Below are positions 1 through 6,387 of a stretch of DNA of 7,609 bases, one piece after another (position 1 is the stretch's first letter; every line of letters begins with the position of its first letter). The stretch comes from Chlorobiota bacterium (GTDB lineage Bacteria > Bacteroidota > Ignavibacteria > Kapaibacteriales > NICIL-2), in contig RFIK01000227.1 of the NCBI GenBank assembly GCA_003695605.1, positions 1-7,609 on the forward strand. Direction: 5' to 3'. The translations under genes were made by a program, and so were the position numbers. The notes below the pieces were generated by a model, which worked only from the letters and a program-made list of their open reading frames with translations, was not told the origin of the DNA and searched no databases.

Positions 1-2
1 AA

Positions 3-122
3 TCGGCAGCCTATCCACCGGAGCGATTGCCACTTTTTTCTGGGTGCACCCTCTCCTGGGATGTACCCAATGTTCGGTTGCTTTCTTACGTGCGATCCCT
101 CTACGCACAGGGCAGGCGATAA
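3..122 (+). CDS. Possible 3' end of an upstream gene (partial, unrecognised)
   Basis: One plus-strand frame is open from the window edge to a TAA at 120-122 and reads like a protein tail, ending in VRLLSYVRSLYAQGRR. This would leave a 36-base gap before the YfhO gene. A second frame, open from base 2 to a TAG at 128-130, gives a more hydrophobic tail and cannot be excluded, and the minus strand is also open here. No domain can be recognised in so short a piece. The assignment rests only on openness, an Arg/Leu-rich tail typical of real C-termini, and the tight packing of genes elsewhere. I see no convincing promoter, terminator or repeat in 1-158. Confidence 0.25.
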   Translation, partial: SAAYPPERLPLFSGCTLSWDVPNVRLLSYVRSLYAQGRR

Positions 123-158
123 TTTCGTAGCAACGCGTTCAACCATCAGGTATGCAGT

Positions 159-2426
159 ATGGCATCGAAGGGCTGGAAGATCCTCCGAAGCGAGTACACG
201 TTAGCAGCTGTTGCTTTCCTTGCGACAACGTTTCTTTTCTTTCGCCCCCACATTCTGGGGAAGGCGTACTTCTGGGATGACTTTACCGAGCAAGTGTATC
301 CAAACCGTGTCTATGCGGGACGGATGCTCGAGTCAGGCACTCTACCGCAGTGGAATCCGTATAGCTTCTGCGGCATGCCCTTTCAAGCAGATGTGCAAAC
401 GGCGCTTTACTACCCACCGAACATGCTCTTCGATCGCCTCATTGGTGCACATCGGACAAACGGAGTGTATTGGCTCCAGCTACTCATCATTGCGCACTTT
501 TTTGTTGCGCAGCTGACGATGTATCTCTTGGCACGGCAGCTTGGGCTATCGCCGTCGTCGAGCGGGATCGCCGCTATCGGCTACGCATTTGCAGCACCAC
601 TTGCACTGCATACGCACCATCCGATGTTCATTGAGCACTTGGCGTGGTTACCGCTTGTTGTTCTCCTGCTCCGACGAGCGATTGTTACTTCCTCCATCGC
701 AGCGATTGGCTGGGGCGGACTTGTCGGTGGTATAATGCTGCTTTCTGGCGCTCCGCAGATGAGCCTCTACGCACTGACTCTTTGCAGCATCGTCACGCTT
801 TGGTGGGCTGTCGGCGAGCATGCCACCTGGCGCGGACGCCTTGTTGGAATGAGCAAAGGAATTGCTCTCATCGTGCTCGCCGTTGGGATCTATGGCATCC
901 AGTACTTCCCTTCGCGTGAGCTTGCCGAACAGTCTGAGCGTGTGAGTTTGAGTTTTGAGCAAGCAACTGAAGGCTCGCTTGCACCGGAGCACATGCTGAC
1001 TGCACTTACACCGAAAGCTTTCGGCGTTGCACTTCCACCTGGCGTCCCCAACCCGATGCCATACTACGGTTCAGAACAGTCGTTCCTCTACTGGGACACT
1101 GCGTTTTACTTCGGCATCGGAATTCTTGCGCTCGCACTCTGGGCAGCAGTGTGCTGTTGGCGTGAAAGTCAGCTGGTCAAGCTGCTTGTTATCGTTGCTG
1201 TGCTCGCTGTGCTGTTTGCGCTCGGGTCGAATGGTTTTCTCTATCCGTTGGTCTACAAGCTGCCGCTGTTCGGTCAAGTACGGATTCCAGCGCGGATGAT
1301 GTTCGCCGCTGCATTTTCTGCACCGCTCCTTGCAGCCTACGGCTGGGAACGAATGGCACGCTCGATTTCGCGCATGATGTATCGAGCGTGGTTCGGTATC
1401 ATTGGGGGTTGCGCTGTACTCGTCGTCGGCGTCGGTAGTGGTGTACTTGTCAATCCGCCTGAGCGTATGGTGAACGCAATCTCAGCGAGCGCGTGGAGTC
1501 AGTTTGTTTTCCTTGCGCTCGTTGCAACTGCAGCGTTGCTCCGTCTACGTCGCGTGCGTTCAGGGTGGCTCAGTGCTCTAGTGGCAGCGATTGTCTTCTT
1601 CGATTTGCAATCGGCGCATGCAGCATTCAGCCAAGGGCGCACAAACCCTGCCGATGAGTATCGCGCAGCGCTCCCAGAAGAGCTTCGGCAGGTGCTGCTC
1701 CCTCGTCCGCCGGAGCGTGCCTTTCGCGTCTCGATGCGGCGACCGGGAATCATCGCGCTCAAGCGAAATCAAGGTCTTGTTGATGGCGTCATGCTCTTCG
1801 AGGGCTATAACCAACTCCTGCTCAGACGGCGGCATCCTGCCGTTGCCTCGCCAGAGCACGTTGCCGACCTCTTGTCCATCCGCTGGGCAATAGCTCAAGA
1901 TTCGATCGGACGTTGGGCATTCCGCGAGCGCCAGAGTGCCTTCCCTATGGCATGGCTTGTCCACAGTGCTTCCGTCGTCGAAGCGGCGCGCATCGCGGAC
2001 GTGATGCGCAGTGATACAGCCTTCAACTACCGCACCGGCGCAATTCTCGAAGAAGAGTTACCCTATCCTCTCGGCACCAACAGCCAACGCGATAGTATCG
2101 GCATTGTGCAATACACGCCAGACCGCGTGCGTTACTACGCTCGGAGCAACTCGGCAGCACTTGCAGTGCTGAGCGAAATTTTCTACCCCGCATGGAATGC
2201 CTACGTGGATGGAGTGCGTGTCCCCGTGTACCGTGTGAACTACTGCTTGCGTGGAGTATTCATCCCGCCAGGCGAGCATCAGATCGAGTTGCGTTACGAG
2301 AGCGCAACCTTCGCGACTGGATCCCTCGTTACGGCAGCCTCACTCGCAACTGCAGCTGCACTGGTGCTCGGTGATTTGCTCCGGAAGATTCAGCGAAGAC
2401 GAACCACGCAGATGCCCCCCTCATGA
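159..2426 (+). CDS. YfhO-family multi-pass membrane protein (GT-C-like)
   Basis: This 755-residue polytopic inner-membrane protein has YfhO-family hallmarks in the usual order. After a first membrane segment (about 13-29) comes an extracytoplasmic loop with WDD at 39-41 and EQVYPNR at 44-50. A PQWNPYSFCGMPF stretch at 63-75 and YYPPN at 84-88 follow. About eleven further hydrophobic segments run to about 486, including the loop PLFGQVRIPARMM (369-381). A soluble extracytoplasmic region (about 490-718) ends in EIFYPAWNAYVDG (673-685) and PPGEH (703-707), before a last membrane helix (about 719-738) and a basic tail. Known members resemble GT-C glycosyltransferases, and the Bacillus homologue takes part in lipoteichoic-acid glycosylation. 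The substrate here is unknown; transfer of a lipid-linked sugar to an envelope glycan or glycoprotein is inferred. The acidic residues of loop 1 are the likely catalytic or metal site. The ATG at 159 places the first helix properly, though no Shine-Dalgarno is visible. The stop overlaps the next start as ATGA. Confidence 0.88.
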   Translation: MASKGWKILRSEYTLAAVAFLATTFLFFRPHILGKAYFWDDFTEQVYPNRVYAGRMLESGTLPQWNPYSFCGMPFQADVQTALYYPPNMLFDRLIGAHRTNGVYWLQLLIIAHFFVAQLTMYLLARQLGLSPSSSGIAAIGYAFAAPLALHTHHPMFIEHLAWLPLVVLLLRRAIVTSSIAAIGWGGLVGGIMLLSGAPQMSLYALTLCSIVTLWWAVGEHATWRGRLVGMSKGIALIVLAVGIYGIQYFPSRELAEQSERVSLSFEQATEGSLAPEHMLTALTPKAFGVALPPGVPNPMPYYGSEQSFLYWDTAFYFGIGILALALWAAVCCWRESQLVKLLVIVAVLAVLFALGSNGFLYPLVYKLPLFGQVRIPARMMFAAAFSAPLLAAYGWERMARSISRMMYRAWFGIIGGCAVLVVGVGSGVLVNPPERMVNAISASAWSQFVFLALVATAALLRLRRVRSGWLSALVAAIVFFDLQSAHAAFSQGRTNPADEYRAALPEELRQVLLPRPPERAFRVSMRRPGIIALKRNQGLVDGVMLFEGYNQLLLRRRHPAVASPEHVADLLSIRWAIAQDSIGRWAFRERQSAFPMAWLVHSASVVEAARIADVMRSDTAFNYRTGAILEEELPYPLGTNSQRDSIGIVQYTPDRVRYYARSNSAALAVLSEIFYPAWNAYVDGVRVPVYRVNYCLRGVFIPPGEHQIELRYESATFATGSLVTAASLATAAALVLGDLLRKIQRRRTTQMPPS

Positions 2427-3118
2427 TTCGCGCAGTCATTTTCGACTTGGACAATACGCTCGTGGACTTCATGGCGATGAAGCGCCAAGCAATCGACGCT
2501 GCCGTCGTTGCCATGATTGATGCGGGATTAGATCTGACCTTCGAAAAAATTCGTGCACACATTGACCAGATTTACCAAGAGCAAGGCATCGAGTACCAGC
2601 GCGTCTTCGATCAACTCTTGCAGGAGTGTCTCGGACGAGTGGACTATCGGATTCTTTCTGCAGGGATTATCGCCTACCGTCGAGCCCGTGAGGCTGCACT
2701 GACGCCCTATCCCCATGCGACCGCGACACTGATGGCGCTGGTGCGGCGCGGTATTCGGCTCGGGGTTGTCTCCGATGCTCCCGCACGTGAGGCGTGGTTG
2801 CGTCTGTGCCACATCAACTACCACCACCTCTTCGAGGTCGTCGTTACCTACGACGACACCGGCGAACGCAAGCCCAGTCCCAAGCCATTCCTTGCAGCTC
2901 TGGCCCAGCTTGGCATCCCACCGAAGGAAGCTATCATGGTCGGCGACTGGGCTGAACGCGATATGGTTGGTGCCAAGAACGTCGGCATGCTCACTGCCTT
3001 TGCCAAATACGGCGATGCATTTGGCAATCAGAACGTCTCGGCTGATTTTGTGCTCGAAGACATCAGCGACCTTCTGACCGTCATTGATTCAATCAACGCT
3101 CCAGTGACTGCACAATGA
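2423..3118 (+). CDS. HAD-superfamily hydrolase (phosphatase-like)
   Basis: This 231-residue cytoplasmic enzyme carries all four haloacid-dehalogenase motifs. Motif I is DLDNTLVD, with nucleophile D8 and acid/base D10. Motif II is VVSDA with S117. Motif III is Lys150 in GERKPSPKPF. Motif IV is GDWAERD with D175 and D180, binding Mg2+. The helical insert between motif I and about residue 95 is a C1-type cap, as in the phosphoglycolate phosphatase/YjjG/Gph subfamily. It most probably hydrolyses a small phosphorylated metabolite such as a phosphoglycolate, nucleotide or sugar phosphate; sequence alone does not fix the substrate. The start overlaps the YfhO stop (ATGA, 2423-2426) and the stop overlaps the def start (ATGA, 3115-3118), so translation is probably coupled to both neighbours. 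No Shine-Dalgarno is seen. The DNT form of motif I and the cap fit a phosphatase rather than a dehalogenase. Confidence 0.88.
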   Translation: MIRAVIFDLDNTLVDFMAMKRQAIDAAVVAMIDAGLDLTFEKIRAHIDQIYQEQGIEYQRVFDQLLQECLGRVDYRILSAGIIAYRRAREAALTPYPHATATLMALVRRGIRLGVVSDAPAREAWLRLCHINYHHLFEVVVTYDDTGERKPSPKPFLAALAQLGIPPKEAIMVGDWAERDMVGAKNVGMLTAFAKYGDAFGNQNVSADFVLEDISDLLTVIDSINAPVTAQ

Positions 3119-3684
3119 TTCTCCCGATTTACCTTTACAATCATCCCGTCCTTCGTCGCCGCGCAGAGCCGATCACTTCGGTCAACGATGACATCCGCTC
3201 CCTGGCCGAAAACATGTTCGAGACGATGCGGAATGCTAATGGCATTGGGCTGGCTGCTAATCAAGTGGGGCAGCCCCATGCAATGATCGTCGTTGATATC
3301 AGCGACGTCGATGGTGGCGAGCATACTCCTCCACTATGTCTTCTCAACCCGCGCATCATCGCTGCATCCGAGTCGGTGTCAGAGTACGAGGAAGGATGCT
3401 TGAGCGTGCCCGGTATTCGTGAAATCGTCGTCCGTCCGACTGCAGTAACAGTTGAATACGACGATCTCGAGCTGCGCCACCATCGCATCGAAGCCGAAGG
3501 TCTGCTGGCACGAGTCCTTCAGCATGAGACCGACCACCTCAGTGGCGTGTACTTTTTCGAACGCATCTCTCCGATGCGTCGCGCTCTGCTCAAAAGCAAA
3601 TTGAAAAAGCTTGAACGTGGCAGCGGGATCGAATGCTCTTACCCATTCGTGCATCCACTTGTGCAGAGGATCACTGCACCCTAA
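3115..3684 (+). CDS. def: Peptide deformylase
   Basis: This enzyme removes the formyl group from the initiator methionine of nascent proteins at the ribosome, a step that precedes methionine aminopeptidase. The three diagnostic motifs are intact: GIGLAANQ (43-50), EEGCLSVP (92-99) and HETDH (137-141). The metal ligands are therefore C95, H137 and H141, with E138 as general base. The length of 189 residues is normal, with a basic C-terminal helix (about 154-168) and a short tail. The EGCLS spacing and N-terminal PIYLYNHPVLRRRAEPI are typical of bacterial type 1 enzymes, including the long-tailed forms of the Bacteroidota-Chlorobi group. The start overlaps the HAD stop as ATGA. The TAA stop shares bases with the stop of the convergent biotin-carrier gene, leaving no room for a separate intergenic terminator. 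Function is near certain. Confidence 0.97.
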   Translation: MILPIYLYNHPVLRRRAEPITSVNDDIRSLAENMFETMRNANGIGLAANQVGQPHAMIVVDISDVDGGEHTPPLCLLNPRIIAASESVSEYEEGCLSVPGIREIVVRPTAVTVEYDDLELRHHRIEAEGLLARVLQHETDHLSGVYFFERISPMRRALLKSKLKKLERGSGIECSYPFVHPLVQRITAP

Positions 3685-4220
3685 CTATCGGTGTGGCGCT
3701 CCAGTTGGCCATCGAGTTCGATTGTGCAGAGTAGATCGCCTTTCTCGACCGTCTGACCTGATACAACGGTGAGCGATCGCACCACACCTGCTATCGGTGC
3801 GCGGAGAAGATTCTCCATCTTCATCGCTTCGAGGACAATAATGCTCTCCCCACGACGGACACTTGCACCTTCTGCGATGTTGACCGCTTTGATAAGACCA
3901 GGCATTGGCGCACGGACGTGGATACTACTATGCTGCCGTTGCTGCGCGTCGGCAATAATTCCGAGCATTGCGCCATACCGCGCAGGGTAGCACTTGACCA
4001 CGTATGGGTAGCCGCCAATCGTAATGCGGACGGTCCCTGTTGCATCGCATTCGACATACGCAGGCATTGCGCGGCCGTCACCCGCACAGAGCCATACGCC
4101 TGCGTCCTCGGTAGATTTGATGTGGTAGGTCTGATCCGATATGCGGACACAATCACCCTGGACTTCGGTCTCGATGAGCTGATCGCCGAAAAGATCGCCG
4201 GTTATGATGAAGCGCTCCAT
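3681..4220 (-). CDS. Biotin carboxyl carrier protein (biotin/lipoyl attachment domain)
   Basis: This is a stand-alone biotin carrier of 179 residues counted from the ATG at 4220. The C-terminal half is a biotinyl/lipoyl domain. It has APMPGLI near 104-110, a hairpin with LEAMKMEN near 130-137 whose lysine (K134) is the biotin attachment site, and a closing strand GDLLCTIEL. The N-terminal half is beta-rich and matches the leader region of carrier subunits in acyl-CoA (propionyl-, acetyl- or methylmalonyl-CoA) carboxylases or decarboxylases of Bacteroidota-type bacteria, so it should work with a biotin carboxylase and a carboxyltransferase encoded elsewhere. The AMKM sequence favours biotin over lipoate. 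Longer starts at 4268 and 4283 exist but add a Cys/Arg/Gln-rich leader unlike the family. I prefer 4220 because the protein then begins MERFIITG, and a TATTTTTG element sits at a fitting distance upstream. No Shine-Dalgarno is visible. Confidence 0.88.
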   Translation of the reverse strand: MERFIITGDLFGDQLIETEVQGDCVRISDQTYHIKSTEDAGVWLCAGDGRAMPAYVECDATGTVRITIGGYPYVVKCYPARYGAMLGIIADAQQRQHSSIHVRAPMPGLIKAVNIAEGASVRRGESIIVLEAMKMENLLRAPIAGVVRSLTVVSGQTVEKGDLLCTIELDGQLERHTDS

Positions 4221-4251
4221 ACGTGCGTTCTGCACTTGAGTAGTTGCGCAG

Positions 4252-4259
4252 CAAAAATA
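4252..4259 (-). promoter_or_regulatory. Candidate Bacteroidota-type -7 element (TAnnTTTG) for the biotin-carrier gene
   Basis: Read on the minus strand, the bases are TATTTTTG, a full match to the TAnnTTTG -7 consensus of Bacteroidota promoters. Transcription would begin near 4245 and give a leader of about 25 bases before the ATG at 4220. A matching -33 TTG box at the standard distance is not evident. A TATAAA sits further upstream (about 4277-4272) and could be an alternative sigma-70-like -10 box. The match is short and could be chance. Confidence 0.3.
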
Positions 4260-4333
4260 CCGGCTCATGCCTTTATACTGCACTCGCCGTTCAATGCAGA
4301 AGCAGATGCATCAGCGTAGTCGTAATGCTTTGC

Positions 4334-4347
4334 TGCCATCTATGGCA
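4334..4347. repeat. Short inverted repeat in the divergent intergenic region
   Basis: TGCCAT and ATGGCA form perfect 6-base arms around a 2-base centre. The site lies between the divergent biotin-carrier and TPR membrane protein genes, about 115 bases from one start and 65 from the other. A looser flanking pair (GCTGC at 4332-4336 and GCAGC at 4356-4360) surrounds it. The position and symmetry would suit an operator for a dimeric regulator, but there is no second copy in the window to support that. The loop is too small for a good hairpin and no T-run follows, so it is not a terminator. Confidence 0.35.
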
Positions 4348-4400
4348 TAGGGCTTGCAGCGAACAGCGGTGTATTGACGATATTTGCGTCGGCAACGCTT

Positions 4401-4405
4401 GGAGG
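4401..4405 (+). promoter_or_regulatory. Shine-Dalgarno sequence fixing the start of the TPR membrane protein
   Basis: GGAGG lies 6 bases before the ATG at 4412. It is the only strong Shine-Dalgarno match seen in front of a gene here, and it rejects an upstream in-frame ATG at 4244. The protein starting at 4412 opens directly with a signal peptide, which agrees. Confidence 0.75.
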
Positions 4406-4411
4406 CTATTG

Positions 4412-5878
4412 ATGGAGCGACGCTTCGCGCTAGGACTTTCGGCAGCCCTGCTGGTGGCGCTGCTGGCAGTATCGGCATCGGCTGCCCCAAGCGACAGTCT
4501 TGTGCGCGCTGTTCGGCTCTCGGAACGTGAGCTGCTGCTCGTTACGACGGCACCTTCACTCCGCTGGCGAGAAGATTTCACCGCTTCTTCCAATCAACTA
4601 CGCATCGAACTTGAGGGAATTCGGCCTGCCGATAGTGTTCGTGAGGTGTCATTCCCGCCTGGTTCAGTGTTTCCTGCGCTCTTTGTCCGTAACAAGCCAT
4701 CAGGGTGTCTTGTTCTGGTCGAACGGAGCAGCACGCAGGGATACGTCATCGCACCAGTGCCGTACTCCCAATCGCTCTACATCCGCGCAGTCAATTGGGA
4801 CGATCCCGGCGAACGACTGCTTGCCTATGGCATTGACGCATGGTCCAAGCGCCGCTATAACCTCGCAGAGGGTTTTTGGCGCTCTGCACTTGCACGAGGG
4901 CAGCGTGAGGCATCACAATGGCTTGGTCTGGCAAAAGCGCTTGAGGGCAGTCCTCAGCAAGCACAAGAATACCTTGAACCGCTTGCGGATCAGAAGGCTG
5001 TACTTCCCGACGTGCTCGCAGCGCTTGCCGGTATCTACGAAGCAGCTTCTGATACCCGACGCGCATCCGCCTTCCGCGAACGCTTCATGCACGTGGTTGG
5101 GCGTCCTCCGAGCAAGCCGCATCTCCTTGAGCAACCCAGCGCAGAGGATACAACGCTGCTTTCCACACTGGACATTTTTGTTGCCCACGAGCAAGTAGCT
5201 GCACCCCCAGCCGCTACGGACTCTACTTTTAGTCCACTTGGCCAGCAAACAACTAGGGATAGCGATCTGTTCGCCCAGTTACGCCGATTGCAGGAACGCA
5301 ATGACACCACGCATGCGCAGCAACCAGCATCTGCTCCGGCGTGGAGCGTGTCGCTTCCGCTACTGGCCGCAGGTGGGACGCTTGTTTTCATCGGTATTAT
5401 TTTGCTCCGCGGTTACTTCCGTTGGCGTCGTTACCGTATCGTGCAACTTGCAGAAGCGCTTGCCCAGCAGGTTCCCCAACCTGCACCACCGCCCCCTGAA
5501 CCTTCTGCGGAAGACACCCCTCTCCCGCCATTCGACGAACTACTCAAACTCGTCGAAGAACCGATCGAACAACAACCCAATCATTCATCGGCTGCACCTC
5601 GCCGGAGTGTAGCACAGCAGCCAGTCGAAGATGAAGAACCAGAACTCTTCGACTTCGACGAAGACACATACCGCACTATCAGGGAGCAACAAGCAACGCA
5701 CCACGTTGACGAGCAGCTCTTCTATCCGAGCCGATCAACAGCGCAACCGAGCCAGAAAGACCCTACTGCAACCTCCCGTGAGCTAACCGAACAGGAGCGA
5801 GATTTGCTTGAGCTCCTCGAACGCCTCAGTCGAGAATACGGCAGTCCTGAACAAGGACAGTCGCGAAGTCAACGCTGA
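4412..5878 (+). CDS. Envelope protein: signal peptide, beta domain, TPR-like helices, one TM, acidic cytoplasmic tail
   Basis: I do not recognise a named family for this 488-residue protein. Residues 1-25 are a signal peptide (ERRF, a hydrophobic core, then SASAAP). Residues 28-127 are beta-strand-rich, alternating strands such as ELLLVTT, LRIELEG and CLVLVER, reminiscent of an AMIN-type glycan-binding domain. Residues 132-230 are helical with TPR-like spacing (LAYGIDAWSKRRYNLAEGFW, then ASQWLGLAKALEG and LAALAGIYEAASDTRRASAF). A low-complexity linker (about 232-312) precedes a single membrane helix (about 314-333) followed by the basic stop-transfer RGYFRWRRYR. The rest (about 345-488) is Pro/Gln/Glu-rich, with an acidic patch EDEEPELFDFDEDTY (406-420) and a closing amphipathic helix LTEQERDLLELLERLSREYG (458-477). 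The predicted topology is outside-in, broadly like FimV-type scaffolds. It leads the rightward cluster with T9SS genes, so a structural or scaffolding role in envelope or secretion is inferred. The start is set by GGAGG. Confidence 0.75.
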   Translation: MERRFALGLSAALLVALLAVSASAAPSDSLVRAVRLSERELLLVTTAPSLRWREDFTASSNQLRIELEGIRPADSVREVSFPPGSVFPALFVRNKPSGCLVLVERSSTQGYVIAPVPYSQSLYIRAVNWDDPGERLLAYGIDAWSKRRYNLAEGFWRSALARGQREASQWLGLAKALEGSPQQAQEYLEPLADQKAVLPDVLAALAGIYEAASDTRRASAFRERFMHVVGRPPSKPHLLEQPSAEDTTLLSTLDIFVAHEQVAAPPAATDSTFSPLGQQTTRDSDLFAQLRRLQERNDTTHAQQPASAPAWSVSLPLLAAGGTLVFIGIILLRGYFRWRRYRIVQLAEALAQQVPQPAPPPPEPSAEDTPLPPFDELLKLVEEPIEQQPNHSSAAPRRSVAQQPVEDEEPELFDFDEDTYRTIREQQATHHVDEQLFYPSRSTAQPSQKDPTATSRELTEQERDLLELLERLSREYGSPEQGQSRSQR

Positions 5879-5927
5879 ACAGCTATCTTTGTCAAAGTAC
5901 GTGACGAACACTATTGCTCGATCGCCA

Positions 5928-6371
5928 ATGAAGCACACTGTGACCGCATCATTGATTGCAGTAGCGATCGCTGGACTTACCACCGTGGAGATGCACGCTG
6001 CCTACCACAATACACAGCACGGACGAACGAAAGCATTCCTTGCAGCATCATATCTTCAAACAGCAAGGCTGGCTCGCCCACTGAATGACACAGTACGGAA
6101 GGTCTCCCGTATCGTTGGTATCAGCTTCGATAGTCAGAGCGACCTCCTCACAGTACGACTCGACCTTGCCGATACGCAATCCTGGATGGAGATTTCGCTC
6201 TACAACATGCTCGGCAAACGTGTCAAAGAAATTTACCGTGGGCCGGCACAAGCAGACGACTCATACAGGGATTTCACTACCACGCTGAGCGAACTTCCCA
6301 ACGGGCTTTACATCGTCTCTGTGCAAGGCTCGAGCATTCGCCTAGCCGACAAGGTCTTCATCTCACGGTAG
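5928..6371 (+). CDS. Small secreted protein with T9SS C-terminal sorting domain
   Basis: This 147-residue protein has a Sec signal peptide (MKHTVTASLIAVAIAGLTTVEMHA, cleavage near 24) and a C-terminal type IX secretion sorting domain of type A (about 73-147). The sorting-domain marks are a paired-strand start (LLTVRLDL), the ISLYNMLGKRV core (89-99), LSELPNGLYIVSVQ (120-133) and the terminal basic ADKVFISR. Such domains direct proteins through the outer membrane and are normally cut off by the PorU sortase. Between signal peptide and sorting domain only about 48 residues remain, polar and without a recognisable domain, so there is almost no cargo. It could be a tiny surface protein, a structural or decoy substrate of the machine, or a degenerate remnant of a larger protein. 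The start is 49 bases after the preceding stop. An upstream in-frame ATG at 5808 lies inside the previous gene and would bury the signal peptide, so it is rejected. No Shine-Dalgarno is visible. Confidence 0.82.
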   Translation: MKHTVTASLIAVAIAGLTTVEMHAAYHNTQHGRTKAFLAASYLQTARLARPLNDTVRKVSRIVGISFDSQSDLLTVRLDLADTQSWMEISLYNMLGKRVKEIYRGPAQADDSYRDFTTTLSELPNGLYIVSVQGSSIRLADKVFISR

Positions 6372-6387
6372 CACGTGCGCACAGACT

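Noticed and set aside
1578..1964. Open minus-strand frame of 128 codons inside the YfhO gene
   Set aside because: Its composition is a shadow of the well-supported plus-strand gene, with no domain and no start signal.
4221..4283. Longer starts (4268 or 4283) for the biotin carrier
   Set aside because: The added residues do not look like the family and overlap the likely promoter; they are not strictly excluded.
3918..4319. Open plus-strand frame of 133 codons antisense to the biotin carrier
   Set aside because: The opposite strand encodes an intact biotin domain with EAMKMEN; this frame shows no family features.
4244..4411. Longer N-terminus (56 extra codons) for the TPR membrane protein
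   Set aside because: It overlaps the divergent gene's 5' region, is Cys/Arg-rich, and would bury the signal peptide; GGAGG places the start at 4412.
4500..5198. Open plus-strand frame of 232 codons overlapping the TPR protein in another frame
   Set aside because: It is rich in Arg, Ser, Cys and His like a frame shadow; the overlapping frame has a signal peptide, a TM segment and a Shine-Dalgarno.
5808..5927. Upstream start for the mini sorting-domain protein
   Set aside because: It lies largely inside the preceding gene in another frame and would put about 40 polar residues before a clear signal peptide.
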